DNA of 64,000 nt from Actinopolyspora lacussalsi (GCA_030803735.1 JAURUC010000001.1:939501-1003500), one strand, 5' to 3'. Counted from the stretch's first letter, positions 1 through 10,345 are shown. A program made the numbers and translations. The notes: generated by a model from the letters alone, not told the origin.

Positions 1-672
1 TCGAGGGAAGGAGTCCCGGTAGCCGAGCACGCGCTCAGCCCGATGCCGTTGTTGCCCGTGGCGCAGCTCTACGCCACCGAGATCCCCGACCTGCTCTGCC
101 CTCCGGGCGCCGATCTGCTGCAGGTGCTGTGGTGTCCTTTCGACCACGAGGACGACTACACCCCGAACGTGTGGTTGTACTGGCGCCGTGCGGCCGACAT
201 CGAACAGGTGCTGCTGGAGCCACCGGAACCGGCCCTGGTGGTGGATGAAGAGTTCGTTCCTCACCCGTGTGTGCTCGATCCGGAGCGGGTCATCGAATTC
301 CCACCGTCGCATCTGATTCCGCAGAACCTCGCGGAACGCATCCGCGAGTGGGAGCAGGAACGGCACATGGATTACGACGACGATCTGTCGATACCGCCCG
401 GTTGGAAAGTGGGCGGTTGGGAATCGATGTGGACGTTCTGCGATCCGATTCCGCTGGGCTGCGAACAGTGCGGGGCCGACGTCGAACCGTTGCTGATGAT
501 GGAAGGAGGGAACTTCACCTCCAGTTGGCGTGCCGTCGAGGACAACGCTGAGCTCGGTGAAGTTCCTGACCCGGAGAGCCACCCGGGGGTTCGGATCGGA
601 CGTGGCTACACGCTGCAGATCTACTGCTGTAGCCGTGACCGGAGGCACCCCTGCGTCACCGCCATGCAGTAG
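1..672 (+). CDS. DUF1963-like hypothetical protein (5' end outside window)
   Basis: The reading frame is open from the first base of the window, so the gene very probably starts upstream; the first ATG at 43 sits inside a conserved-looking stretch (PMPLLPVAQL). The visible part ends at the TAG at 670-672. It has an acidic, aromatic-rich composition, a CEQCGA pair of cysteines near the middle and a second cysteine group (IYCCSRDRRHPC) at the C-terminus. The layout 'PMPLLxxAQL ... LLQVLWCPFDHE ... KVGGW ... C' resembles the DUF1963/YwqG-like family of intracellular proteins of unknown function; this is recognised by eye only. No signal peptide or membrane segment is visible in this part. Confidence 0.6.
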   Translation, partial: SREGVPVAEHALSPMPLLPVAQLYATEIPDLLCPPGADLLQVLWCPFDHEDDYTPNVWLYWRRAADIEQVLLEPPEPALVVDEEFVPHPCVLDPERVIEFPPSHLIPQNLAERIREWEQERHMDYDDDLSIPPGWKVGGWESMWTFCDPIPLGCEQCGADVEPLLMMEGGNFTSSWRAVEDNAELGEVPDPESHPGVRIGRGYTLQIYCCSRDRRHPCVTAMQ

Positions 673-740
673 CCGCGTGTCGCCCCCGGTGGTCCTGCCC
701 GGTCGTGCCGGACCGGTGACACTGATCCCCGGGGTTTACC

Positions 741-1364
741 TTACCGGTCCGCTTCCGGGTCGGTGGACGGTTCGGAGGAGGGGCCGGTGGGCTCGGGGGA
801 GTCCGCGGTGTGGGTGGGCAGCCCGCTGCGTACCGGCCGTTGCGGCCCGTCGACGCTGGAAAGCAGTCTGCTGTCCACGGGGCGCCCCTCGGGATCGACG
901 GTCAGTACCGAGACCTCTCCCGTGGTCTCCAGCACGACCGCCTCGAGCTGTTCCAGGCGGGTGATCCCGGCCAGCCGCAGTTTCGCGTAGAGGTCGTTGC
1001 GGGTCATCTGCGCCTGGTCCAGGTTCTCGCGCAGTTCCCGGGAACCGTCCATGAGCAGCAACGGCCGGTTGTCGGTGACCCGTTCGACCCTGCGGAGCTT
1101 GCGCAGGTACGCCAGCAGGCTCTGCGTGATGAACAGCGCCGCCAGCGCGAACATGCCCTGCAGCAGCGACACCTCGGAACTGACCGCGGTGGTGGCGGTG
1201 ATCGACCCGAAGGCCACGGTGGCCGCGTAGTCGAAGTTCGTCATCTGTGAGAACGAACGCAGCCCGGCGATCCGGGAGAACGCGATCAGTGAAATGTAGA
1301 TCGACACTGTCGAGAGCGCCACGAGCGCCAGCGTCTGCCATGACACATGCAAACCATTGATCAC
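741..1364 (-). CDS. DUF421/YetF-family membrane protein
   Basis: A 207-residue protein with three N-terminal hydrophobic segments (about residues 9-35, 43-60 and 66-86) followed by a soluble domain. The order fits the DUF421 (YetF/YcaP-like) family, whose function is not established. The family-typical stretch 'NFDYAATVAFGSITATTAV' and the later 'RPLLLMDG' with 'LYAKLRLAGI' support this. The C-terminal 40 residues are Pro/Ser/Glu-rich and probably disordered. The start is a GTG (complement of 1362-1364) preceded on the minus strand by an agggggc ribosome-binding site. It is divergent from the AraC-type gene downstream of 1561. Confidence 0.85.
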   Translation of the reverse strand: MINGLHVSWQTLALVALSTVSIYISLIAFSRIAGLRSFSQMTNFDYAATVAFGSITATTAVSSEVSLLQGMFALAALFITQSLLAYLRKLRRVERVTDNRPLLLMDGSRELRENLDQAQMTRNDLYAKLRLAGITRLEQLEAVVLETTGEVSVLTVDPEGRPVDSRLLSSVDGPQRPVRSGLPTHTADSPEPTGPSSEPSTDPEADR

Positions 1365-1560
1365 TTGCTGCCCCCTGGGCGGACCGGGAAGTTCCGCGAA
1401 CGATTCGAACTCTGCCGGCGCAAACTACCATCGGCCGAGGTCAACCGGTTTTCTCATGCGGCTCGATCGGCGAAAGTCGCGTGGCGGGAAGGACACGGTT
1501 CGCCGCTCCCGCCGTGGGGGACGGTGGGAAATTCGCGTGCGGCGTGGCAGCATCGATCGG

Positions 1561-2010
1561 GTGACCAGCAGCGGCACGGTATCGCGACATTTGGACGAAC
1601 TGGCCCGGTTGCGCCGGGTCCGGGACCGGATCGACCGGGAGTACGACCGGCCGCTGGACGTGGCAGCGCTCGCGCTGGGGGTGCACATGTCGGCAGGTCA
1701 CCTCAGTCGCGCGTTCCGTCGCGCCTACGGCGAGTCACCGTACTCCTACCTGATGACGCGGCGTATCGAGCGCGCGATGGCGTTGTTGCGTCGAGGCGAT
1801 CTCAGCGTCACCGAGGTCTGTTTCGCGGTCGGCTGCCGCTCGTTGGGCACCTTCAGCACGCGGTTCACCGAGCTGGTCGGCATGCCTCCCAGTGCTTACC
1901 GGCGCACCGCGACGCACAGCACGGCCGGTGTGCCCGCGTGCGTGGCCAAGCGGGTGAGCAGACCGATCAGGAATCGAGAAGCAGGGATCACCCCTCCGCA
2001 ACTAGTCTGA
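1561..2010 (+). CDS. AraC-family transcriptional regulator (HTH domain only)
   Basis: A short, about 149-residue AraC/XylS-type regulator made almost only of the two-helix-turn-helix DNA-binding domain: 'MSAGHLSRAFRRAYGESPYS' is the first recognition region, and 'VGCRSLGTFSTRF' with 'GMPPSAYR' the second. There is no separate ligand-binding domain. I chose the GTG at 1561 because the segment upstream of it (frame open from 1357) has no family character; GTG 1537 is an alternative. The VOC gene begins 6 bases after the stop, and this regulator/VOC pairing is common in actinomycetes, so the two are likely co-transcribed and functionally linked. Confidence 0.8.
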   Translation: MTSSGTVSRHLDELARLRRVRDRIDREYDRPLDVAALALGVHMSAGHLSRAFRRAYGESPYSYLMTRRIERAMALLRRGDLSVTEVCFAVGCRSLGTFSTRFTELVGMPPSAYRRTATHSTAGVPACVAKRVSRPIRNREAGITPPQLV

Positions 2011-2016
2011 ACCGCC

Positions 2017-2427
2017 ATGAGCCTCACCATTCACTCCAGTTTCCTTCCGCACGAGGACCCGGAAGCCTCCCTGGCTTTCTATCGGGACGTGCTGGGATTC
2101 GAGGTCCGCAACGATGTCGGAAACGGCAGGATGCGCTGGATCACGGTCAGCCCCGCCGGGCAGCCCGGCACGTCCGTGGTTCTCGCTCCGCCCGTGGCAG
2201 AACCGGGGGTCACCGACGAGGAACGCCGCGTCATCACCGAGATGATGGCGAAGGGGACCTACGCCATGCTGCTGCTGGCCACCGACGACCTCGACGCCAC
2301 CTTCGGCAGGCTGCGACTCGGCGATTCCGAGATCGTTCAGGAACCCGTCGAGCAGCCCTACGGCGTTCGTGACTGCGCCGTCCGCGATCCCGCCGGAAAT
2401 CTGATCCGTATTCAGCAGTCGCGCTGA
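2017..2427 (+). CDS. VOC (glyoxalase/bleomycin-resistance fold) family protein
   Basis: A 136-residue single vicinal-oxygen-chelate fold protein. The N-terminal 'ASLAFYRDVLGFEV' and C-terminal 'GVRDCAVRDPAGNLIRI' are the two beta-alpha-beta-beta-beta signature regions, and the Asp/Glu near the end is where the family usually places its metal ligand. Family members act as glyoxalases, dioxygenases or antibiotic-sequestering proteins; the substrate here cannot be read from the sequence. It follows the AraC gene by 6 bases and is probably in the same transcript. The ATG at 2017 is the natural start. Confidence 0.85.
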   Translation: MSLTIHSSFLPHEDPEASLAFYRDVLGFEVRNDVGNGRMRWITVSPAGQPGTSVVLAPPVAEPGVTDEERRVITEMMAKGTYAMLLLATDDLDATFGRLRLGDSEIVQEPVEQPYGVRDCAVRDPAGNLIRIQQSR

Positions 2428-2618
2428 CGCGGCCGGTGGGGACGGACACCGACCGCACGACGGGGTGCGGCCCCACCGTCGTCGAGGTCACCGGCAGGGT
2501 CACGGTGAGTCGTCGCCGGTCGTGTCGACGGTGCGCGATCGGACACACTGTTCGGAAGCGTTCGGGAGCACAACCGTCGACAGCGATGGCGAAGACGCGC
2601 CCAACACTGGGAGGCACG

Positions 2619-5009
<2,391 letters not shown>

Positions 5010-5057
5010 CCGAGCCCCACAACCGCCTTCCCACGAGGACAGGGGGAGGCGGCTCGG
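5010..5057 (+). terminator. Intrinsic-type terminator hairpin after the UvrA-like gene
   Basis: Starting at the base after the stop codon, ccgag (5010-5014) pairs with ctcgg (5053-5057) and, inside it, ccgcct (5023-5028) pairs with aggcgg (5047-5052), extended by tccc/ggga. There is no U-tract, as is common for actinomycete terminators. Confidence 0.6.
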
Positions 5058-5247
5058 GCTCAGGTGGGTGTTTTCCGCACACCGGTCCGTTCCTGACAGC
5101 GGCACGAGCCGGCCAGGGGGAATCGGGATAGATCGAACGCTAAGAGCTCGCGGCCAGGGTGTGTCACCCGCTCGGCGGGTCCGACGTACTCGATCATCGG
5201 TATCGCTGGGGCGCTGTGGTGCGGTGTGCTGGGTGTCGGGTGATTCT

Positions 5248-5580
5248 ATGGACCGTCGTACCGACCGCCGCACCGAGCTCCACGAGGTGGCCCGCCAGCT
5301 GGCCCGGTACCACCACCGCGCCACCGACCCGGTCGTCGATGTCGAGGCTTGGCTGGCCGACCACGAACACCGGCGCATTCTCGACGTGCTGCTGGTCGTT
5401 TGGGACCGCGCCGACGCGCGGCTGCTGCAGTACTTCCGTCCGGATGCCGACGTGTGTGTGGCCGGGCATCTCGTGTCGTGGGCACGGCGCCGCGCCCACG
5501 ATGCTGCCCGTCCCGACGAGATCCCCGAACAAGGCCCCGTCCCCGGACAAGGCCCCGGCGAACCGTGTGAAGGGGCTTGA
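5248..5580 (+). CDS. Small hypothetical protein
   Basis: About 110 residues, rich in Arg, His, Asp and Ala, with a compact predicted-helical core ('ELHEVARQLARYHHRATDP', 'AWLADHEHRRILDVLLVVWDRADARLLQYF') and a Pro/Gly/Gln tail. No signal peptide, membrane segment or known motif is visible. I chose the ATG at 5248; a GTG at 5233 in the same frame is possible. The long upstream extension of the frame is not convincing. I do not recognise a family. Confidence 0.5.
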   Translation: MDRRTDRRTELHEVARQLARYHHRATDPVVDVEAWLADHEHRRILDVLLVVWDRADARLLQYFRPDADVCVAGHLVSWARRRAHDAARPDEIPEQGPVPGQGPGEPCEGA

Positions 5581-5654
5581 GGAACATTCGTTCGGGGATC
5601 CCCAGCTGGGACGACTGTAAGCTGTAGAGGCCAGACTCCGGCTGAGACGGAGCG

Positions 5655-5768
5655 TCAAGGTTGTGCCTCGTCGTCGAATCGGGCGCGTGCGCGCTGGACG
5701 GCGGGCATGTTCACGGTGCTCCAGTGCAGAAGTGCCTCGATGAGTTCTTCGAGGGTCTCGCCCAGCGT
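5655..5768 (-). pseudogene. HxlR-family regulator, C-terminal remnant
   Basis: Reading the minus strand back from the TGA at 5655-5657, the last about 37 codons encode LGETLEELIEALLHW followed by STVNMPAVQRARARFDD. This is the conserved C-terminal helix and dimerisation tail of HxlR-type winged-helix regulators. The entire DNA-binding part is missing: the frame breaks off at about 5768, exactly where a plus-strand oxidoreductase fragment begins. HxlR regulators are often divergently transcribed from NAD(P)H-binding oxidoreductase genes (ytfH/ytfG-type), so one deletion through the shared promoter would remove both N-termini. Confidence 0.65.
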
Positions 5769-5770
5769 TG

Positions 5771-6210
5771 AACGAGGAAGAGCTGGCGTCGGCGTTGGCC
5801 GGTGTCGACACGATCGTTTTCACCGCCGGGTCCAACGGTGGTGCCAAGGAGATCACGAAGACGATCGACGGCGAGGGGATCGATAAAGCCGTGAGTGCCG
5901 CCCGCCTCGCCCGGGTGGACCGCTTCGCGCTGGTCTCCGTGCTCCCGGAATCCTGGCGGGAGCGGGATCCGGGCGAGAACGTGGAGTACTACTTCGCCGT
6001 GAAGAAGAACGCGGACATCGCGCTCTCCCGCAGCGAGCTGGAAGCGAGCTGGATTGGCTGATCCTTCGTCCCTCGCTCCTGCTCGACGAACCGGGGAGCG
6101 GCACCGTCTCACTCGGCCCGGCCGAATTTCACGGCCAAATAGCTCGTGCGGACGTCGCCGAGACACTCGCGGAGCTGCTTGACGAGCCGCGCCTCGGGCG
6201 GCGGATCCTC
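5771..6210 (+). pseudogene. NAD(P)-binding (NmrA/atypical SDR) oxidoreductase remnant, frameshifted
   Basis: The first part reads GVDTIVFTAGSNGGAKEIT and later RFALVSVLPESWRERD, the middle of an atypical short-chain dehydrogenase (NAD(P)H-binding, YtfG/YwnB-like). The N-terminal Rossmann glycine loop is absent. The frame then ends at 6059-6061 because of an 11-bp tandem duplication (agcgagctgga at 6032-6042 and again at 6043-6053). Removing one copy restores 'SELDWLILRPSLLLDEPG' followed by 'TVSLGPAEFHGQIARADVAE' and 'LAELLDEPRLGRRIL', a normal family C-terminus. The gene is therefore broken twice: 5' deletion and frameshift. Confidence 0.75.
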
Positions 6211-6294
6211 GCGACAACATGTACAGGAACAACCGCGGCGGATAGCGTCAGGTCCCCCGGGGACGCTCCGGAATCGCCGGGGAGGGGAAGTCTC

Positions 6295-6618
6295 ATGAGG
6301 ACACGGGCACGTACCACTTGGCTGGTTACCGGGATCGCCGTCGTCGCGGTCGCGCTGATCGTGGCGCTCTTCACGGTTCCCAAGCTCCTTTCCTCGGACG
6401 AGGAGAGCAGGGAAACGATCTCGCACCGCGTCCAGCCGCGGCACACCGAGCACACCACCAGCGAGTACTGGACCGAAGAACGCATGCGCGAGGCGGAGCC
6501 TGCGGGGCCGGTCGCGATCAGCCCGGTCCCGTACAGCAAATTGGCCGCGAGCGCCGGGATCCTCATCGTCGCGGGAACGGCGCTGGTGTGGTTGCTGCGG
6601 CGACAGCGGCGGGGTTGA
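6295..6618 (+). CDS. Small two-TM membrane protein of unknown function
   Basis: A 107-residue protein with an N-terminal transmembrane segment (residues about 9-31) after RTRAR, an extracytoplasmic central part containing 'SEYWTEERMREAEPAGPV', and a second membrane segment (about 84-101) ending in RRQRRG. The YWTxERMxxAxPA pattern resembles the pro-region/linker found in actinomycete secreted trypsin-like proteins, but no protease domain follows. ATG 6295 is preceded by a ggggagggga purine stretch. No function can be assigned. Confidence 0.6.
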   Translation: MRTRARTTWLVTGIAVVAVALIVALFTVPKLLSSDEESRETISHRVQPRHTEHTTSEYWTEERMREAEPAGPVAISPVPYSKLAASAGILIVAGTALVWLLRRQRRG

Positions 6619-6763
6619 CCTTTCGGTGGTCAGTGTGGCGAACGCTGTTGTACGTAACCGAATACTGTGGTTTCAGTACTGAACAAAACAAAACAACCAA
6701 AAGATGCAAAAAAGACAAAAGGTACCGAGTTGTCGAGACGGACGAATCGTCTCCTATACTCCA

Positions 6764-6861
6764 TCGAGAGGGGAGTACTTCCTCGCGTTGACCCGGTCAG
6801 TACGGACATCAACACGGTGTCCCCGGGAAGCGGCCCCGCCCAGGGGTGAAGGAGACCTCGA
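6764..6861 (+). ncRNA. yybP-ykoY (Mn2+) riboswitch in the terC leader
   Basis: The leader shows the marks of the yybP-ykoY class: tcgag (6764-6768) leading into ggggagta, later gtcagtacgga, and a closing gagacctcga (6852-6861) whose ctcga pairs with tcgag to form P1. It ends about 25 bases before the ATG of a TerC-family gene, the usual partner of this RNA class. The ribosome-binding site of terC (gggagg, 6874-6879) lies just after it, consistent with control of translation or of termination. Recognised by eye, not by a covariance model. Confidence 0.7.
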
Positions 6862-6885
6862 ACGACGTTGTTCGGGAGGTCTCGA

Positions 6886-7896
6886 ATGTCGGATACCCCC
6901 CTGATGGTCGCCGCGGGGCCGCAGTCGGTGGGCACCCCGTGGTTGTGGGCGATCAGTATCGGTGTGCTGCTGGCTCTGTTGATCGCCGATTTCGCGGTCA
7001 CGCACCGCCCGCACGAGGTGAAGATGCGGGAAGCGGTCGGCTGGTCGGTGTTCTACCTGGCGCTTCCGCTGGTGTTCGGGCTCGGACTGTGGTGGTGGTT
7101 CGGCTCCGATCAGGCCCTGGAGTTCTTCGCCGGGTTCGTGGTGGAGAAGTCCCTGTCGGTGGACAACCTCTTCGTGTTCATGCTGCTGCTGACCGCTTTC
7201 GCCGTTCCTACGGCGCTGGTGCAGCGTGTGCTGCTGTACGGCATCGTGGGAGCGCTGGTGCTGCGGGGCGTGTTCATCGCGATGGGGGCCGCGCTGCTGC
7301 AGGCGGGCACCTGGGCTTTCCTGGTGTTCGGGGCGATCCTGTTCGTGACCGCGGTGAAGATTCTGCGTGAGGCGCTCGGCGGTGATTCCGTCGAGCGCGA
7401 CGTGTCGCAGATGCGTTCGGTGCGGTTGCTGCGCCGGTTGATGCCCGTCACGGAGGAGTACCACGGGGCGAGCCTGACGGTGCGGCAGGCGGGCCGTCGT
7501 GCGTTGACACCGATGGCCGTCGTGGTGGTGGCGGTGTTCGCCACCGACGTGGTCTTCGCCGTGGATTCCGTGCCCGCGGTGTACGGCATCACCGAGGATC
7601 CCTACCTGGTGTTCACCACCAACGCGTTCGCGCTGCTGGGACTGCGGGCGTTGTATTTCGTGCTGAGTTCGGTGCTGAGTAAACTGGTGTATCTCAACCA
7701 CGGACTGGCACTGATCCTGGCGTTCATCGGTGTGAAGCTGATGCTGCACTGGGCGCACGGGGTCTGGCCCGCCGTTCCCGAGATCGCCACCCCGGTCTCG
7801 CTGTCGGTGATCGTGCTCATCCTCGTGGTGGTGACGGTGGCCAGCCTGCGGGCCAGGAGCCGGGCCGTGGAGAAGGAGTCGGCGAACGGGGGCTGA
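6886..7896 (+). CDS. TerC-family integral membrane protein (probable Mn2+ exporter)
   Basis: A 336-residue polytopic protein with about eight to nine hydrophobic segments. Both TerC signatures are present: 'FVVEKSLSVDNLFVF' in the first half and 'TDVVFAVDSVPAVYG' followed by FTTNAFALLGLRALYF in the second, with the acidic residues thought to bind the metal. Bacterial homologues such as Alx are associated with manganese export, and the upstream manganese-type riboswitch agrees with that. The ATG at 6886 has a gggagg site 6 bases upstream. The 12 residues between TM blocks ('SVERDVSQMRSVRLLRRLMP') form the typical cytoplasmic loop. Confidence 0.92.
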   Translation: MSDTPLMVAAGPQSVGTPWLWAISIGVLLALLIADFAVTHRPHEVKMREAVGWSVFYLALPLVFGLGLWWWFGSDQALEFFAGFVVEKSLSVDNLFVFMLLLTAFAVPTALVQRVLLYGIVGALVLRGVFIAMGAALLQAGTWAFLVFGAILFVTAVKILREALGGDSVERDVSQMRSVRLLRRLMPVTEEYHGASLTVRQAGRRALTPMAVVVVAVFATDVVFAVDSVPAVYGITEDPYLVFTTNAFALLGLRALYFVLSSVLSKLVYLNHGLALILAFIGVKLMLHWAHGVWPAVPEIATPVSLSVIVLILVVVTVASLRARSRAVEKESANGG

Positions 7897-7898
7897 GC

Positions 7899-8063
7899 AT
7901 GCTCATCGAAGTTCTCGTCGAGGTCGGTATCACCGTTTTCGTGGTGCTGGCGCTGTTGATCAGCTGCGCGGTGCTGGTGTCGGCACGACCGCCGCGGTCG
8001 TCGTGCAAGGCTGCGGCTGCCCGCAGGGGAGGCGGGCAGCCGCTGTTCCCGCGGGGATCCTGA
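7899..8063 (+). CDS. Small single-TM peptide downstream of terC
   Basis: An open frame of 54 codons beginning 2 bases after the terC stop: an N-terminal hydrophobic segment (residues about 3-29, 'VGITVFVVLALLISCAVLV') and a basic, Gly/Pro-rich tail. The close spacing suggests translation by re-initiation with terC. A strong hairpin (8014-8042) lies inside its 3' end, which argues that the tail may instead be transcript-end sequence. No family recognised. Confidence 0.4.
   Translation: MLIEVLVEVGITVFVVLALLISCAVLVSARPPRSSCKAAAARRGGGQPLFPRGS
8014..8042 (+). terminator. Strong GC hairpin at end of terC transcript
   Basis: cggctgcccgc (8014-8024) is perfectly complementary to gcgggcagccg (8032-8042) with a 7-base loop. 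A second perfect 9-bp inverted repeat (acaccccgt 8091-8099 / acggggtgt 8110-8118) follows. Both are candidates for the terC transcript end; neither has a U-tract. Confidence 0.55.
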
Positions 8064-8788
8064 TCCTCCCGGAGACGACGGTCGTCATGAACACCCCGTA
8101 TCCAGGGGCACGGGGTGTTGGTCGCCGAGGAAGGCGACTTCGAGCGCATCCCCGCGTACAGCCCCACGTGCCGGTGGCGCTGCAGACGCGCCGCATGTAA
8201 CAACGGACGCACGTCGTGCCTGAGCGCTTCACCTGGTTCGTGTTCTGTGAAGGTTATGCGCTCAATCGGTGAGCGGGGGTCGCTCGGAGGTGCTGGATTC
8301 CGGTGACGATGTGGGTTCTTCGTTGAAGACGAACGAGTGAGCGACGGTAGCGACTGGCCAGGATGTTCCTGTTTTCAGGTGGGAGATGGTGCGCTCGACC
8401 GGGTATTTCGGGAAAGCTGTGACCGCGTTGGATTTTTCTCTGTCCGGGGCGAGTTTTCCATTTTTCGGTGTTTTGGTGGGGTGGGGTATGGCGTTTGCCG
8501 GTTAACCGAGATCGCCGATGGGGTTGGCGTGATTCGATGTCTCATGCAGTGATGAGTTCCGAGACACCGTGAGGATGTCGGTGGTCAGCCTCGGACGTCT
8601 CGCGGCAACTCATCACCACCGGAGCCCCGCTTTCCCAACCATCATCCCCGCTGAACAGCTATGGCATAATCCTGAACCGCTGAGATCGCCTCCATGACGT
8701 ACGGGCGACAAGCGGGTTGGAATTCCACTCGCTGATCATGCGGTTTCGGCTGGTATTTTGGCCGACGGAAGGGATAAGGACGGTGGCG
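8064..8788. other. Gap between terC locus and methyltransferase
   Basis: Apart from the hairpin at 8091-8118 and the transposase relic at 8245-8470, I see no gene here. The stretch 8440-8560 has lower G+C than its surroundings, and gagac/gtctc repeats lie near 8560-8605. The open frame that can be drawn on the plus strand at 8337-8552 has no protein character. Confidence 0.5.
8245..8470 (-). pseudogene. IS5-like transposase C-terminal remnant
   Basis: On the minus strand the segment reads 'YPVERTISHLKTG' and then, after a shift of reading frame, 'ILASRYRRSLVRLQRRTHIV', ending near 8255. The order VERxIxHLKxWxILAxxYRRxL is the C-terminal hallmark of IS5-group DDE transposases. No complete transposase, no upstream catalytic residues and no clear terminal repeats are visible, so this is an old, frameshifted relic. 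The flanking 8440-8560 is unusually A+T-rich for the window. Confidence 0.5.
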
Positions 8789-9844
8789 ATGCGTTTACTG
8801 GCGCGGACCTTGCGTGGGTTGGAGGACGTCGCCGCCAGGGAAATAGACGAGTTTGGTTTCGGCCGGGTCGAACACAGCCGTCATCGCGAGGTGTGGTTCA
8901 CCACGGACCGTCCCGACCCCCGCCTGTCGGACCTTCGGACCGTCGACGATCTGTTCCTGCTGGCCGAGGTCATCGAGGGCGTCGGGCACACGAAGACGGA
9001 TCTGGCCAGGCTGGTCGATGCCGCCCGGGCGAGCGATTCGAACGAGCTGCTGTGGTGTCGGAGCCGCTGCGGCGGCTCCGACACCACGACGAGCGTGGAC
9101 GTCGCCGCATCTTTCCTCGGTAAGCGCAACTACAACCGCTACGACATCGAGGACGCCGTCGGTACCGAGCTAGCGGAGGCTGTCGGGCTGCCCTACTACT
9201 CCCGACGAGAGGGCAGTGCTCCGCCTGAAGGGTCATCGTCGTTCAGGGTCACGATCGAGGGCACCCAGGCGGTACTGGCCCTACGCATCCGTGACCGGCC
9301 ACTGCACCGCAGACGCTACAAACAAGCCTCGACGCCGGGGACCTTGCACCCACCGATGGCCGCTGCCATGGCCTTGCTGGCGGGTGCCAGTCCGGGGGAT
9401 ACCATGCTCGATCCCTGCTGCGGAACGGGTACGATCCTTATCGAGGCCGCCGATCTGGGGCTGGGGACACGGCTGCTCGGTGTCGACCATGACCGGAATG
9501 CGCTGGAAGCGGCCACGGCGAACGCCGCCTTGATGGGCACCGCAGCGACCTGGCTTCTGGCCGATGCGGGCAGGTTGCCCGTCGATTCCGGTCGGGTCGA
9601 TCGGATCGTGAGCAATCCTCCCTGGAACCGCCAGGTGCCCGCTCACGGTTCGCTGACCGCGCATCCGGATCGATTCTTCACGGAGATCCGGAGAATTCTG
9701 TCTGCCACGGGGCAGGCGGTGCTACTGCTGCACGACGTGGAGGAACAGTGTTCCGTGGCGAAGGCCAGCGGGCTGCAGGTCCACGACATCCGCCGGCTGA
9801 GCCTGTTCGGCACGCACCCATCGGTCGTCACGTTCACCAGGTGA
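8789..9844 (+). CDS. THUMP-type RNA methyltransferase (TrmN/Trm14-like)
   Basis: A 351-residue protein: N-terminal ferredoxin-like/THUMP part ('LARTLRGLEDVAAREI', residues about 1-150) and a C-terminal Rossmann methyltransferase. Visible motifs are LDPCCGTGTILIEAA (SAM loop I), GVDHDRNALEAA (motif II acidic residue) and 'RIVSNPPWNRQ', the N-P-P-W catalytic motif of N2-guanine RNA methyltransferases. By family it would modify guanine in tRNA (Trm14/TrmN, m2G6-like) or rRNA; the target cannot be fixed from sequence. I chose ATG 8789, preceded by aagga; the GTG at 8783 is two codons upstream. Confidence 0.8.
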   Translation: MRLLARTLRGLEDVAAREIDEFGFGRVEHSRHREVWFTTDRPDPRLSDLRTVDDLFLLAEVIEGVGHTKTDLARLVDAARASDSNELLWCRSRCGGSDTTTSVDVAASFLGKRNYNRYDIEDAVGTELAEAVGLPYYSRREGSAPPEGSSSFRVTIEGTQAVLALRIRDRPLHRRRYKQASTPGTLHPPMAAAMALLAGASPGDTMLDPCCGTGTILIEAADLGLGTRLLGVDHDRNALEAATANAALMGTAATWLLADAGRLPVDSGRVDRIVSNPPWNRQVPAHGSLTAHPDRFFTEIRRILSATGQAVLLLHDVEEQCSVAKASGLQVHDIRRLSLFGTHPSVVTFTR

Positions 9845-9942
9845 GTGGATCATGTGCCGCCGCCGTTTGGCGGCGGTGATTGTCTCCCGGCTACCTGGAA
9901 GGTGTCGAGGTGCCCTCCCGGCCCGTCGCGGCACGTTCGTAG

Positions 9943-10060
9943 TCAGCCCGCTGAGCTACTGCCCGAGCTGTGCACCGAGATCTCACTCCAGAGGGTGCGT
10001 ACCGCGTGCCGCAGGGTCCGCCGCGGACTCCAACCGAGTAGATCCAGGCCGAACGGGGAT
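9943..10060 (-). pseudogene. Possible NAD-dependent epimerase/dehydratase C-terminal remnant
   Basis: The minus strand reads 'GLDLLGWSPRRTLRHAVRTL' followed by WSEI and a short Ser/Gly tail to a stop at 9943. The motif 'LGWxPRxxLxxxxxxL' is typical of the C-terminal end of extended SDR sugar-nucleotide epimerases. Nothing upstream in this frame resembles the rest of such an enzyme. It lies back to back with the decarboxylase remnant. Weak evidence. Confidence 0.3.
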
Positions 10061-10127
10061 CGATGCGCTCCCAATCGTCGTCCGATCCGGCCGGTGCCGG
10101 AAGCTCCACGAGCCGGGGCGGAACGGG

Positions 10128-10345
10128 GCCGACTGGACTCCGGAGAGTTCGCGACGTGCGCGGGCTTTTCCGGTGTGGGCCGCGCTGCGCGGGCTGGGGC
10201 GGGCCGGTGTGGTCGAGTTGATCGAGGCCTCGTGTGCCCACGCGCGCCGCTTCGCCGAACTCCTGTCCGCGGAGCCACAGGTCGCTGTGCTCAACGAGGT
10301 CGTGCTAACCAGGTGCTGGTGCGGGTCGCCGAGCAGGTGCTCGCG
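10128..10345 (+). pseudogene. PLP-dependent decarboxylase (group II) remnant, frameshifted
   Basis: The plus strand reads ADWTPESSRRARAFPVWAAL, then 'RGLGRAGVVELIEASCAHAR' and FAELLSAEPQVAVLNEVVL. This is the region just after the active-site lysine in group II PLP decarboxylases (glutamate/aromatic amino-acid decarboxylase family), where 'SRRARGFPVWAALRSLGR' is highly conserved. At about 10305 the expected continuation NQVLVRV lies in the next frame (aac at 10307), consistent with loss of one base. The cofactor-binding N-terminal two thirds and the C-terminal domain are missing, so this is a relic. Confidence 0.65.
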
